A stretch of DNA of 64,000 nt, from NCBI GenBank assembly GCA_963920665.1, contig OY987263.1:24044547-24108546 (forward strand), given 5' to 3'. The position numbers and the translations under genes are program-made. Source of the DNA: Straminergon stramineum. Lineage: Eukaryota > Streptophyta > Bryopsida > Hypnales > Calliergonaceae. The number at the start of each line of letters is the position of its first letter. Position 1 is the stretch's first letter. The notes below the pieces were generated by a model. The model worked only from the letters and a program-made list of their open reading frames with translations. It did no database searches and had not been told where the DNA came from. Positions 33,081-44,932 of this stretch are shown here, one piece after another.

Positions 33081-36000
33081 TTGGACACAAATGTCCATGT
33101 TGACCTTTAAAGGTTAAAGTAGTCTACTCATAAAGCGCCCTTTTGAAGAGTTGCTTGCATATGGGGAAGCTATAAGCTCCTTGAAAAAAAATTCAATAAT
33201 TTTATTAGGAAGTAAAATGGAATTGGCATCTAACCTGAGTCGTTTCATATTTTTTCAACTATTTCATAGAATTAGTTATGAATTTTTGAAGTTGAAGTGC
33301 AATGGTCACCAAAGTTGCTCTAAAATGTACACTATTGGTACATTGAAGGAAGCAAAATGTACCTCCATGTTAGTGGTCATTTTTAGAGCAACATCACTTT
33401 TAGAGCACCATACCTTACACTCATTCACAACAATATACAACAATTGCTTTATTAGGGGGAGTCATAGTTGGATTCCCTACTCCAATCTCCATTCCCAAAC
33501 TAGGAGACAAAATGAATGCATCCAAGCAAAGATAAAAACACTCACTACTGAAAAAATATTTAACTCCAATAGGGGTTAGGGGTTGTCTATAAAAGCATAA
33601 AAAAAGGGACACTTTCTAGTGCTTTGTGCATACTTGAAGTATAAAAACATTTTCAAACTTTCAACCTTAAAATTTTGTACTAGAATACTATAATTAGTGG
33701 AAAAAATTTCAATCCATTTGACCTTGTGGATTGCAAGATCATAACATTTCTATTTTAAAAAAAATAAAAATAGGCCTTGCCTAATAGGATCAACATGGTT
33801 TGAATAAACTTTGTGAAGAAGGTGGAACTATCAAACTTTGGAAATTTGGACCATTGGATAGGTATTTATGTTAGTTACTTGCACACCAATTTTCAAAGAT
33901 AATGGAGATGTCTAATGTATCCAATTGAATCTACTTGCACTAAAAAGATGTCTAAAAAAAACCTTGCATCCGTAAGATTTCAATTATTTTTGGAGAACAC
34001 ATTTTTTGTAAGAATCAAAATCTTATGTCTTTTGTCAAGAATACTCCTTTGAAGATTCTAGCAAAAGAATTCAATTTAAATACTACTCTACTTATAGATT
34101 TTTAGCCAGTCTAGATTCTACTCAAATGTGAGTAGTTCCCCTCCCTTTTTCATTAGTATATTTGCACTAAACCATGTCAAAAATTTAGTCACTAGGAGTG
34201 GCCTCAATCAACATCGACACAGGCTAGGTTTTATACTTTTTGGTGTTGTTGCCTCTTGATCAATTGAAATTGCCCCAATGTTAGCTAACTTCACCAAACT
34301 CTAAATTTAGTTGAATATAGATTTCTATGACCTTGTAACTTCAGAGTGAAAGTGGACTTATGGATTCTCTAGAGTGCATATTTAATGAATCTTGTGTTGA
34401 TGTGGACTAGTCACACAATTCAAAATTGGTAGGTTTGTAAAGGATACAATGGAGGTCAAAAAGGTGGAAGGGTGTATATGAGCTAATTTGGGTTTCTTTA
34501 AAGTCTAATTGTGGGCTTCTTTTAAATTTTGCTTCAAAATCAGTATAGACATTACCTTGGCTTTGAAATGACCTAATTGGAGTTCCTTTGAACAAATCCA
34601 TAATCCCCCACTTGTGTAAATATAAATACATATTGTAATTTTTTGTTTAAAAATAATACCTATGATGTCTTATACTTAGATTGAAAGTTGAAAGTCAATC
34701 CATTATTCATTAAGCTTACAATTGTAACTTTATATTAAGGCCCTATTGGTGCAAGTTACAAGTAACAAAGCAAGTTCTATGTTCAAAGCATGTAGAGATA
34801 TTCCTTGTAGATTAATTTTCAATGATTGTGTAGCAAGTGTGCAAGATATTCTAGAGCCAAGTTTACAATAAAAGAAAAAAATCCTTAAAGAAACCTTAAT
34901 GTATCAAATCAAAATAGAAACAAGTAAGATTGAAAAAATTATTGGAATATAAAAGATAAAAATAAAAAATAAAAACTACAATAAAAACTCAATGAATAGT
35001 CTTATATTTTCTAACCACATAAGTGTAGAAGAGTACTACCACAACATACAAGAACACAACTACAATTGTACAACCCTAATCCTATGAACACAATGTTCAA
35101 TGTGGACAAATAATATGACAAGAAAAAGTTTTCCCATTTGATAAAAATTGAAAATTATTTATTGCAAGGACCCCACAAATGTGTACAATGATCTTAAGTC
35201 CTAAAGGTTCATGATTGACTATATTTTATCAAAGAATACTCTAAAATTGTCATTTCTAGTGCAAAGAGCTATAATGAGAAAAAGTAGTTTCTTGCCTATC
35301 CAACTTTAAGAATCTTGCATAATACTTGTATGAGAATGAGTGGGAATTTTTTTTTAAACTTTGATTGTGTTGATTGTAAGATATGAACATTAAAAGTGAA
35401 AAAAAATATATTTTGGGACTTGGGTTTACTAGGTTTTCAGATATTGAATCCTCTTAACTCCAATTTTTTATTCTACAAAACTTCGAGGTTTGAATCTTTA
35501 TGGTAGGGAACTAATTTGAAAATTTAAAGATTTCTAAAAAAATTAATAAATTGAATTTCATCATTTAAAGATTTATGAAATAGAAGTAGATACAAGATGG
35601 AAGGGAAAATTGAATCATGAATAGTTCTAAAATGGAATTGAAACATAGCAATCCTAATGGTGAGATTGTTGTATCAAGGAATTTGCATCCAATACCTTTA
35701 GTTATTGTTTTGAAAAATTAAGAAAATTGAGTTTAGAAACAAATCATGTATGATATCTTTTTAGGGAGATGCCTTGATTGCCTACAAAACAAGACTCTTC
35801 CTAATTTTCAAATGACTAATCCAAGTTGAATGAATCAAAGCTTTCTATGTAGATATGAATATATAGTTTGTGAATGAAATGTTTCTTTTTCTTTTTTGAA
35901 ATTTTGAGTTTTTTTGTGTTGCTTGGAATTGAGCTTAGGAGGGCATAAATTTTTTTCCTAGGCAACAATTGAAATAAAAATGATATCCACCCCCCACCCC

Positions 36001-36299
36001 ACCCCCCAAAAAAGTACATTCTTATGTCCAAGAGAATTTTAAGAAAATGTATCATAGAATTTGATACCATAGGAATCTATCCAAAATTCATTCCAAGACT
36101 TTGAACCTTTAGTTAGGAATGAAAGACACTATATTCAATACCAATTCCAATACTTTTATTTCTATTCATATTATACTCTCGAGTTTAGATTCCTATGTCC
36201 TTAACTTCATTAGGATACAAACTACCATGAAACAAATGTTTAGTTGAACTAAAAAAATGATCCTATGGAATTTACACTAAGAACAAAGACCAAAGTACC
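33081..36299. other. AT-rich spacer
   Basis: Long low-complexity spacer. Contains a C-rich run at 35990-36008 and generic degenerate repeats. Open frames here are chance-length and AT-biased. Nothing recognised. Confidence 0.4.
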
Positions 36300-39200
36300 C
36301 TACGTGAAGGCCCACGTGAAGGTCAAACTTAGCATAAATTAAGTCATTTTGTAAAAGAAAAAAGTGCCACATGTCATCTTGTGAATGGTGTGAGGTGACA
36401 TGACCCTTTGAAAATCTGATGTGGAAATTCAATTACAACACTTGAGTGCCAAATCAGATCTTCACATATGGTATATATGTCTTAGTGCCACCTGGGCAGC
36501 ATTTTGGCGCCAAATTATCTTGGTCCTCGCTCCAACCAAATACTCCATTCAGACAATCCCTTAAACCGAACTCCCGGCCTCTTGGGATCAAGGTGCACTA
36601 CAATCTTATTGAAGGGTTCCCTTCCCTTCTCGTCTCTTCTTGTCTGGTGATTATTGCAGAGCATGTGATTACATCTGCTTTCATAGGATCTGCCCAACTC
36701 GTGCAGTAAGCGGGGTTGGTGATTTCCAAGTGCTACTGTAGCATTGATTAGAAGATCAGCAACTTACAGAGAATTCAAATGAGTGAATCAAGCACTCGGA
36801 ACCACCAGTCCTCCAGCTCTGGCAAGGGCGACCGAAAGGATCCCAATCTGCAATATATACAATGTGTCTACAATTAATATCCAGCTAGGCCATGTGCAAT
36901 TAATCACGAGGGCTGGGAGGAAACCATCCTCTTTAATTCACCATGGGATTGGCACGAGATCGACTTGATTTGATCGAAAGCTAGCATTACAACGAGAAGC
37001 TAGCATCGATCATCTGCTCTGCAAAGCTTGCAAGAAGGAAGACTTCAGAAGACAGGAAGACCTAACTTAGAGGAGCACTAGAAACCAAATCAGGGATCGA
37101 GAGAACTTCGGTTCTGAGCTAGGAAGGTAGGAGGTCCATACAGCGACCGACCTTTTACTAGCTGACTTGCAATAATTTTGAAGAGTTCGATTTCTTGAAA
37201 TGTTTTTCAATAAATTTTCCTTGAAAAACAAATGGAATTGGACCTAAAGCATGTCTGATTCACTTGAGCACTTTCGAATTTCTGTCTTCTTGCATGTTTC
37301 GAATTGGGGTATACTTCCGTTGTCGAAAGTCCAAATCCAGATGAAATTCTTATGCATTTCTCACGTGATTTTTGGTGCATTTCAACCATGGTAACCAAGT
37401 TACCAAGTTATAATTCCGCACCAATCAGAGTTAGTAATTTGTATTTGTGAAGTCGTTTTCCGTGATTCTTTGATGGTGCTCGATCTCATGCAGTCTCTTA
37501 GTATCTTCACTAAGCAAGGTTGAACGTGATGGAGCGCACTCCAAATGTGGTGGTTCTGTCCAGTAGTTGCAAAGTACACTAACATGCCTTGACAGTACTG
37601 AACAATCCTGTCTCCGTAACTCCGCAATGGTATTTCTGAGAATTAGGCTTTGCCAGTTTCGCACTACTTATAGACTACAGCTCTTGAGCGAAGTTGTGTT
37701 TGAAAGCACTCCAAGAAAAAGTGGATCGTTCAGAAATAGTAACTCTTTGAGCTTCTGTGAGACACAGACATTGCAGACATTCAACAAACTTCAAACCAAA
37801 TTGATTCCAGCGCTTGGGTAGTTTCTGGGTGCTAGAACTGCTTCTAGTCACTGATCGCACATTCGCTACTGCATTACCCAGCTCAGGTGATTGTTACTCC
37901 TGTGACCATAACAATCTGCTCATGTGAGGTACTGTCTCCAGGGAAAGAAACATCTGTATGAAAATGTTTTACGTCCCTCGAACTAGCTTGTCCAAGCCCA
38001 AGGAGACATTCCATTGCCATTCAATCACTGAACACCACTATGACCTGTGCCATTGAGGACAGGAAAGCTAACCGTCGAAATGATCTGACCTTTTTGTCCG
38101 ACTGTCCTTCTATTCAATAATATCTTATGGAAGAAAATGAAAACTTTTGAAATTCAAAAAACTCTCATTGGTCAGTCCAAATCGTGTAAAACGAAGTTAA
38201 TGTGCCTTCGTGATAATTAACACAGAACGCACTCCAAATCTGTGAAACTTTACAGAAGTCGCATTTGGGCTCATTAACACAGAACACACTCCAAATCTGA
38301 AGAGCACAACACTAGAAGATGAACACTACCACATGAATGAAGATTTTTTGGATTATTCTACTCCAAGCATGTCACATACACGCGTTGAAATTAAGTTATT
38401 CTGTGGTAATTTTTATAACCAAAGAGTGTACGCACTTTTGGGTAGGCAAAACTTCATTGGAGTTAGGAACCAATAGTCAATCGAACATAAGGTGATTTAA
38501 TTTGAAGAGAAATATTGAGAGAAATGTTCAATGGTTAGGTGGCAAGTTACTCTCCACATTTATACAATTGTGTTTGTATATTCCAGTAAGGGCGGAATAA
38601 AAAGTGCTACTATTTCTGTCTTGTCTCGGACTCATTCATTTACACATAAGCTTTACGTCTTAACCAGTAATCCAGAAGCAGAGCAAATCACAGTCTTTCC
38701 AATTCAAAAATTAATTCGAGATGATTTAAACCTGCAGCAGAGGCTTCTTGTCACACGGCGAGGTGCATCATTGAAGTGATTGAATCCTCGCTTCGCATTG
38801 AATCACTGCTGGCATACGGTAGTTCCACTTTATTTCTCACTTCAAGACTGTGCCAGTTCACAGGTGGGCTTAAAATAGGATTTGACTTGTTTAGCATTTG
38901 ACTCGTTTAACCTTAATAAAGTGACGACTGAACGCACAAGCCTTCAACTTCTGAACAAATATGCAAATTTAAACAAAATTTGCAACTTAAACGTCTAACT
39001 TACACAAATTTGCAGCTCAAGAGTTCGATTTTTGAGGGATGAACCTGTTCGTAGCCGCATCGAAAATGGATTCGTTGTTTCTCTTTGAATCACTCTGGAA
39101 TGCTGGGAAAATTGTATGAAAAATGGTGAGAAAAATCAGTGTACGTACAGTAGAGTGTTTGAAAACCCCCATCTGAGTTCAATTTGTACTCAGAAGACAC

Positions 39201-39300
39201 AGTGAATGTACTGTGTGGAAAATACTGACATGCATCACAATGTACTGGAACACTAGTACCCCGTCGCAAGATTTGCAATATCTTTACAACACTAGATGGA
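36300..39300. other. Moderate-GC island without an identified gene
   Basis: GC content rises clearly above the flanks. On the minus strand at about 36850-36780 a segment after tatattgcag reads IGILSVALARAGGLVVPSA then stop, like a terminal exon. At 37860-37675 and 37664-37431 there are two further open frames with non-AT-biased composition. None has a recognisable motif and I could not join them. A direct repeat (ATTAACACAGAAC.CACTCC) occurs at 38214-38241 and 38273-38299. This may be a decayed gene or a non-coding transcript. Confidence 0.3.
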
Positions 39301-40120
39301 TGAAAATTTTATAGCATGGATGAAAAAGTAGTCATCCGCACGACAAGGATGAAATTATGGCAGGAAGTCATGAATTTGTGAATTTGTCGTAATAGATGAA
39401 CACTGCCAAATAATTTACTATTAAGGCTTATCTAAGTTTCATTCCTCTCCTAATATACTACCTGTGGTATATCTCATTAGAGGCCGTCTCAAGAGCAAAA
39501 AAATTAGAGTCTAAGAAAATTCTAAGAAAGAATAATGAGTCTAATGATTGTACTTATTTTTTAATAATAGAGTCTACAACGTACATGAAGATCTTTCTAA
39601 AAATTTCGAGACATACTTTCCAATATAGGGATAATTAAGGTTGGACCATCCATAGTCAATTACTAAAGCAATTTTGAGATATATTGTGAGTAGTATGAGG
39701 CAATGCAAATTTTTGCCATGTAGAAAGGTAGGAAGTATGGGGACTACAAATTTTCAGTGATTTTATTCCCAAAATTGAAATTACTATGTATTGGGGGAAC
39801 CAAAAAGTTGTCCAGACAAATAGTCAATGTCTAAACTCTTCCAATTCCGATCATTCAAGAACTCCCTACTTCCCGTGCAATTTGGGACATGTTTCATGAC
39901 CCTATTAGTCCCAATTTTAAAAAGGAGAAAAAAAACATTCCAAGCTTTGGTTGGAAATAACTACACCCTACAAGTCATGTATGACTCCCTAGTCAGGAAT
40001 GGGTGGTCTGATTCTATCAACCATTCACTACTTTGATCCTTAAACAACAACATGATTGTTTTCAGTTGATGAATGACAAAGAATCATTCCATGCAAGATA
40101 GAAGTGTGTTTCTTCGTCTT
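39301..40120. other. AT-rich spacer
   Basis: A plus-strand open frame at 39827-40036 has an ATG but no recognised motif and sits next to the foldback element. Otherwise nothing is recognised. Confidence 0.3.
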
Positions 40121-40390
40121 TGGAATTTTGTCCAAAAAGGGAAGGTCTTGCAAAGTATTGTATGACCTCCAATAAGTGCTCTTGGGTTTAGTTAAGCAAA
40201 TGATTCATATGGGATCCAAAGGAATGATTTCCATGGTGACTAGCCCATCTTTTAAGTGTTAATCCTATAAAGACAAGCTAGTCACCATAGAAATCATTCC
40301 TTTTGCTATAATGTGAATCATCTATTGAAAAAAAAAACTCATTGGAGGTCACACTACTATGCGAAACCTTCCCTTTTGGGACAAAATTTC
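40121..40390. mobile_element. Foldback element, about 270 bp
   Basis: The left arm (ATTTTGTCCAAAAAGGGAAGG, GTATGACCTCCAATAAGT, AATGATTTCCATGGTGACTA in order) is complementary to the right arm (TAGTCACCATAGAAATCATT, ACTCATTGGAGGTCACACTA, CCTTCCCTTTTGGGACAAAAT). The loop is about 30 bp near 40255. It is non-coding. A related half copy is at 32910-33080. Confidence 0.75.
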
Positions 40391-43300
40391 AAGGATGAAC
40401 ATTTGTACTTCTTATATAAAAAAGATTCTATATCATACATCAACATTTAGTGTTCGCATTAGTGTTATAAGAATAATCCTTTAACCCTATAAGGATAGAC
40501 CCTTGGCCATGTGCAAATGAAGTAGATGGAGTGCTTGGCCATGTCTCTTGATTTTATAACACCCTAGGAGTATGATTAGGCTCCAAATGGATTGATTTGA
40601 ATTGCAAATTGTGGGTGAGAGAGTGGAGTGCTACATTTGTTAATACAACTACTAATTAGAACCTCTCTTGGTGCACGGTGCCGGGACTATGTACTAAGAA
40701 AGGTTTATGCATTTAGAGAGGCTACATTTAGCTTACCATCTTGAATCATGTGTAGGCCCACCTATTGTTTTCAAATTTTCTTATTGCATATTATGTATTG
40801 TCTAAGAGATGATGCATTGAGAGAGGTTCTACCTATATTTTCGATACGTGATGGCCTTTGCATTCAATAATCAGAATTATTTAAATCTTGAGACACCATT
40901 TTTTAGCATTGGATGCACAGAAAGAAAAGATGGACTATGACTAGCAATCAAAGCATGGAAAATTTTCAAACCAACATTTGACTGGGAAGAATACTTTGGA
41001 CAAGATACAAGTCCAAAATTTGCCATGGCATGGCTAAAGAGATACAAGGCTTACAATTGTTGTAGAGGCATGAGTGGAGGCAAAGCTTAAAGCCAAAGCA
41101 GGCAATGACAATACTATTTATGCAAGTACTAATAAGTTACTTGGAATTGAAACTCTGAAATTGCAAGATTGAAGTTGCACAACTTAAAAATTCTCATATT
41201 GGAGCTTTGTACTATAGTGGAACTCGGTCTCCATTTGTACCATTTCACAACTCTAATCACTAGCCATGAAAAAGAAAATCCCCTCAATGACGAGTTGCTT
41301 GAGTTTTGTACATACTAGACAACCTCACTGCTTGTAGGCAATTCAAAATAGATGAGAAAACATTGTTTCCTTCTCTCTACAACAATTCTCATTCCTCAAA
41401 AGCATGTTTTGTGTCCTTGCTAGCATTGCAAGGTTAGGTTCCTGAGTTGTTTTGGTTAGAGCAAGAATATAGATAGAACCTTTAGCAAATGTGGGATCAT
41501 TGAGGATAGAAGAGTGGAAGTGAAAAAAATAATTGTTACAATTTGGACAATGAGTGATAAACAATGGATGTGCAAAAAAATAGGACAATTGACGACTAAT
41601 ATTGTGAGAATTTAGAGTTTCTTGACAATGTATACAACTTTGTTGACATTGATGTATGCAAAACATACAAATGAATTTTTACAACACTAGTAAACTCATA
41701 AAAGATTCACTTCAAGGACCTTTGGATTTGGAAGACATTGCTTTTATGATTCATATGGAGCAATCAATATTGAAAATTACACCTTCAATGTGTGAAAATA
41801 CATGTTCAATATAAAAGACATTGAATATAGGCATATATTAAATCTTCTACTCAAAATTGACACAAGTTCAATTGCATTTCTTTCATAAATAATCAACACT
41901 TACCTAGGGGTAGTTGAAGTCAACATCTACAATGGAAAATGAAAACAAGACTAAAAAAACACATTGTTGACTACCATACTTAGAAGTACTAAAAACATTA
42001 CTATACATAATATTATATGCTATATTTCTTTATGGAGTCCTTTTCATGAAGTGCTTATCCACTTTCTTGTAAAACATAGTCAACAAACTTTGAGCCCTCT
42101 TGGAGTAAAATTTTTGCTCAACACAAGAATGAGGATTTTGACCATTCATAAGTACATGATGTTTTCTTTATTTGTGAAAAATTTTAGAAGAAAATTTGGA
42201 GTGTATCTTACTCTAAATCACATTTGAAATGCAAGGAAGTTAAGTGAATTGGCAATATACTAGTCATATATTCATATCTTGATGATTTCTTATACAATGA
42301 GGAAATTTTTTATTTGAAATCCAAATAGTAAAAAAGTAAGAGACTAAAATTTGGAATATGTGAAAAAATATTAAATACAAGTGGTACAAGATGGGGGGAA
42401 AATCACTAATTCAATAATAATTCTAACAAGGAATTAAAACTCATCAATTCTAATGGTAAAATTGTTCTTGTAAGCAATTTAAACCCTATGGATCTTTCTT
42501 TTTTGAAACTTGAGGTGTCAAAAACAAATCTTGTAGGTTGTTTTTTCATGAAGATGCTTTCGATTGCCCACGAAATGAGACTCTATATCAATTCCACATC
42601 ACCAATCCAAATGGAATGAATTAAAGATTTAAAGTCGACCATACAAATTTAAATACATATTATTTGAAAATGATTTTATTTCTTTACTTAGGGGGATAGG
42701 GAGGTGATAGATTTCAAGTGTATTGAGCTTAGGGTTACACAATATTTAGGCATAAATTAGGCACGGATTGAAACAAAAATAATATTCCTAAGAATTTTAT
42801 ATGCTCTATCATCTCAACAAAAAAATATTCATAAAGTCATGTCAAACTTTGAAATCATAGACTCTCCAATGTGGATTTGGTCTTTTAGGGATTTCTCAAT
42901 GAATCGATGAAGAGCATTTTAAAAATATAACTCGATCATGATTCCAATTATGGATACACTTCTCCAAAATATTCATGTTTCCATCCATACTTCAGTTACT
43001 AAACCCTCTCTGCAGCATTTCATTTGTTTTAAAATTTAAAAACAAAAAAACAAAAAAACAAAAAAACTCTCTCTGCCGCATCAAATATGAATTTCAAACA
43101 CATGACATTGCTATCGATAAGATATACAATCAAGTTTGGGGGGTTTAATATACCCAACAATAGAAAGCAGCTCTCTGACTGACTGTTTGATTGACTCTAA
43201 AGCCTGTCTGTGATCTTAAGAAAATATTTTTTTTATAATACCCCCAAACAGGAAAGTACATTCATTGTACAAAGTACTTCAAATATTTAACTGATTTCAC

Positions 43301-43984
43301 CCGCATCTTTCAAGTTTTCCAGAATCTTTCATGCAATTCTTTCTTATTTCTAACTTAAAAGTAGAATTTCCAGTGAGATGTTCCCCATCTTTCATGGCAC
43401 TTTTCCAGAAACAAGAATGAATGTTCAGAATTTTTGAGTACTTAAAATAATTTTGTTACAAAGAAAAAGAAAGGAAAGATACTAGTACTAGCTCTGGTCC
43501 TTGCCGTGTGTGTGAGTAACATAGAGACGTGCATGGGCATGCATACCATGAACAGATGGAGCTTGTAACGTAGATCAAAAAACAGCCACAAATGCACCAA
43601 AGTTTCACTCAAGATTATGGTTGTCCTTGAAAATATAGAAATATATTTTTCTATGTAGCCTACTGAACTTGGTTACGTACACTCCACTCTCTGTCTGTCT
43701 GTGCCCACTCATCATCATCAGCTTGCATGCACAATTGCACACCCGCCAGGCAGCAGCGCAAAGCCCTTGAAAAAAAAAGACCATAATTTACTGCACTTTT
43801 GTGCTGCCTCCAGAGTCCAGACGTCCAATTTCTGTGCATCATCTCTTCCTGAAATCATCTGCGACTTCCACTTCCGTCTTCCGGCACAAAAGGAAGATAT
43901 GCCTGCGGACAGATGAGGCTATAATTATGCCATGCAACACAGATTGCCACAGACTCCAGCATTTGGGAAGTTTTGTGAGCTTTA
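40391..43984. other. AT-rich spacer
   Basis: No supported gene. Contains an A-rich microsatellite of AAAAAAAC units (43041-43066). From about 43480 GC increases, with a few open frames in several overlapping phases and no motif. Confidence 0.35.
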
Positions 43985-44345
43985 AAAGAGGCAACCCATT
44001 TCTGACCACTTAAGCAATTACACGTATCTGGAGGGCCAGTGGGGCAGCTTTCTTCATTGAGGAAATTTTCCCGTGTGCAGAAATAGTAGAGTTGGGAAGG
44101 TTTTCATAACTTTCTACATTATTTTTTTCTCAAAAGAGAATTACTATGAATTTTTTGGTTGAAGATTGTGTTCCTCCTATACTAGTGATAAAGGTCATCC
44201 TATTTCTAATTAAGGGCTCGTTCATTTGCAAAATCAAGAATCCTGTAGCCCAATCATAATGTGTCATTCCTAATCACTTACTCATCTCATAAGTAATTGG
44301 AAATAGACCACCCTATGCTGCTAGGGGGGAAGCGGTGGGTGGGTG
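43985..44345 (-). repeat. Dispersed repeat R, copy 2 (inverted relative to copy 1)
   Basis: Reverse complement aligns with 29880-30290 along most of its length. The right side begins GGGCTCGTTCATTTGCAAAA (about 44214), followed by CCTGTAGCCCAATCATAATG. The left side has CCATTTCTGACCACTTAAGC. Class unknown. Confidence 0.65.
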
Positions 44346-44351
44346 GGTGGG
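44337..44351 (+). other. Perfect G-quadruplex motif
   Basis: Four GGG runs separated by single T residues (GGGTGGGTGGGTGGG). Single-base loops give among the most stable parallel quadruplexes known. It adjoins the end of repeat R copy 2. Confidence 0.8.
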
Positions 44352-44658
44352 TAACAAGAATGGGTTGCCTCCTATACCATCTATTTACCTTCAATTCCCA
44401 AAGTGAATTGGTTTTTCAAGTATGGAATCTAGTTATTTTTCCTATTTTTTTAAACTCAAAATAGAATTTTTATGAATTTTTTCACCTAAATTTTTTCTAA
44501 TGTTTTCAAATTGCAATCAATTATTTTACCAATTCCATTGGCTAACTTTGAACTAGCCGCCGGTTTCTTCTCAATCTTAGTGCCATTCAATCATTGCAAA
44601 AATATAGATTCAACATTCCAAAGGGATTGGCTAAATAAGCGTTAAGGACATTGCGATC

Positions 44659-44932
44659 AGGTGGGTACCTTCAAAATTGCCACTTTTTGCTTTTGACCCT
44701 AGTTACTAGTATTAGACTAGTCAAATTTTCATTGATTTTCTTGTTGGCACTTGAAAGGAGGTTCCAATGCACTAAAGAACTTGACATTTGGATACTATAT
44801 GCAAAATTTGTGAAGGAACAAATTTTGGTTCTAAAACATTTCTTCTAGGTAGGTACATAGTTGATTTTGGAGATGTACAAAAAATGAAGATGGTGGTTTA
44901 AGGTCTGTGGTGCATTTAGAGGTGCCCACCTT
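44659..44932 (+). mobile_element. TIR element M2, copy 1
   Basis: Starts AGGTGGGTACCTTC and ends GAGGTGCCCACCTT, giving imperfect inverted ends. Aligns over its full length with 58795-59066, sharing TTGTTGGCACTTGAAA.GGAGGTTCCAA, GAAGGAACAAA.TTTGGTTCTA and GAAGATGGTGGTTTA. It encloses an open frame (44651-44848) with no transposase motif. Confidence 0.75.
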
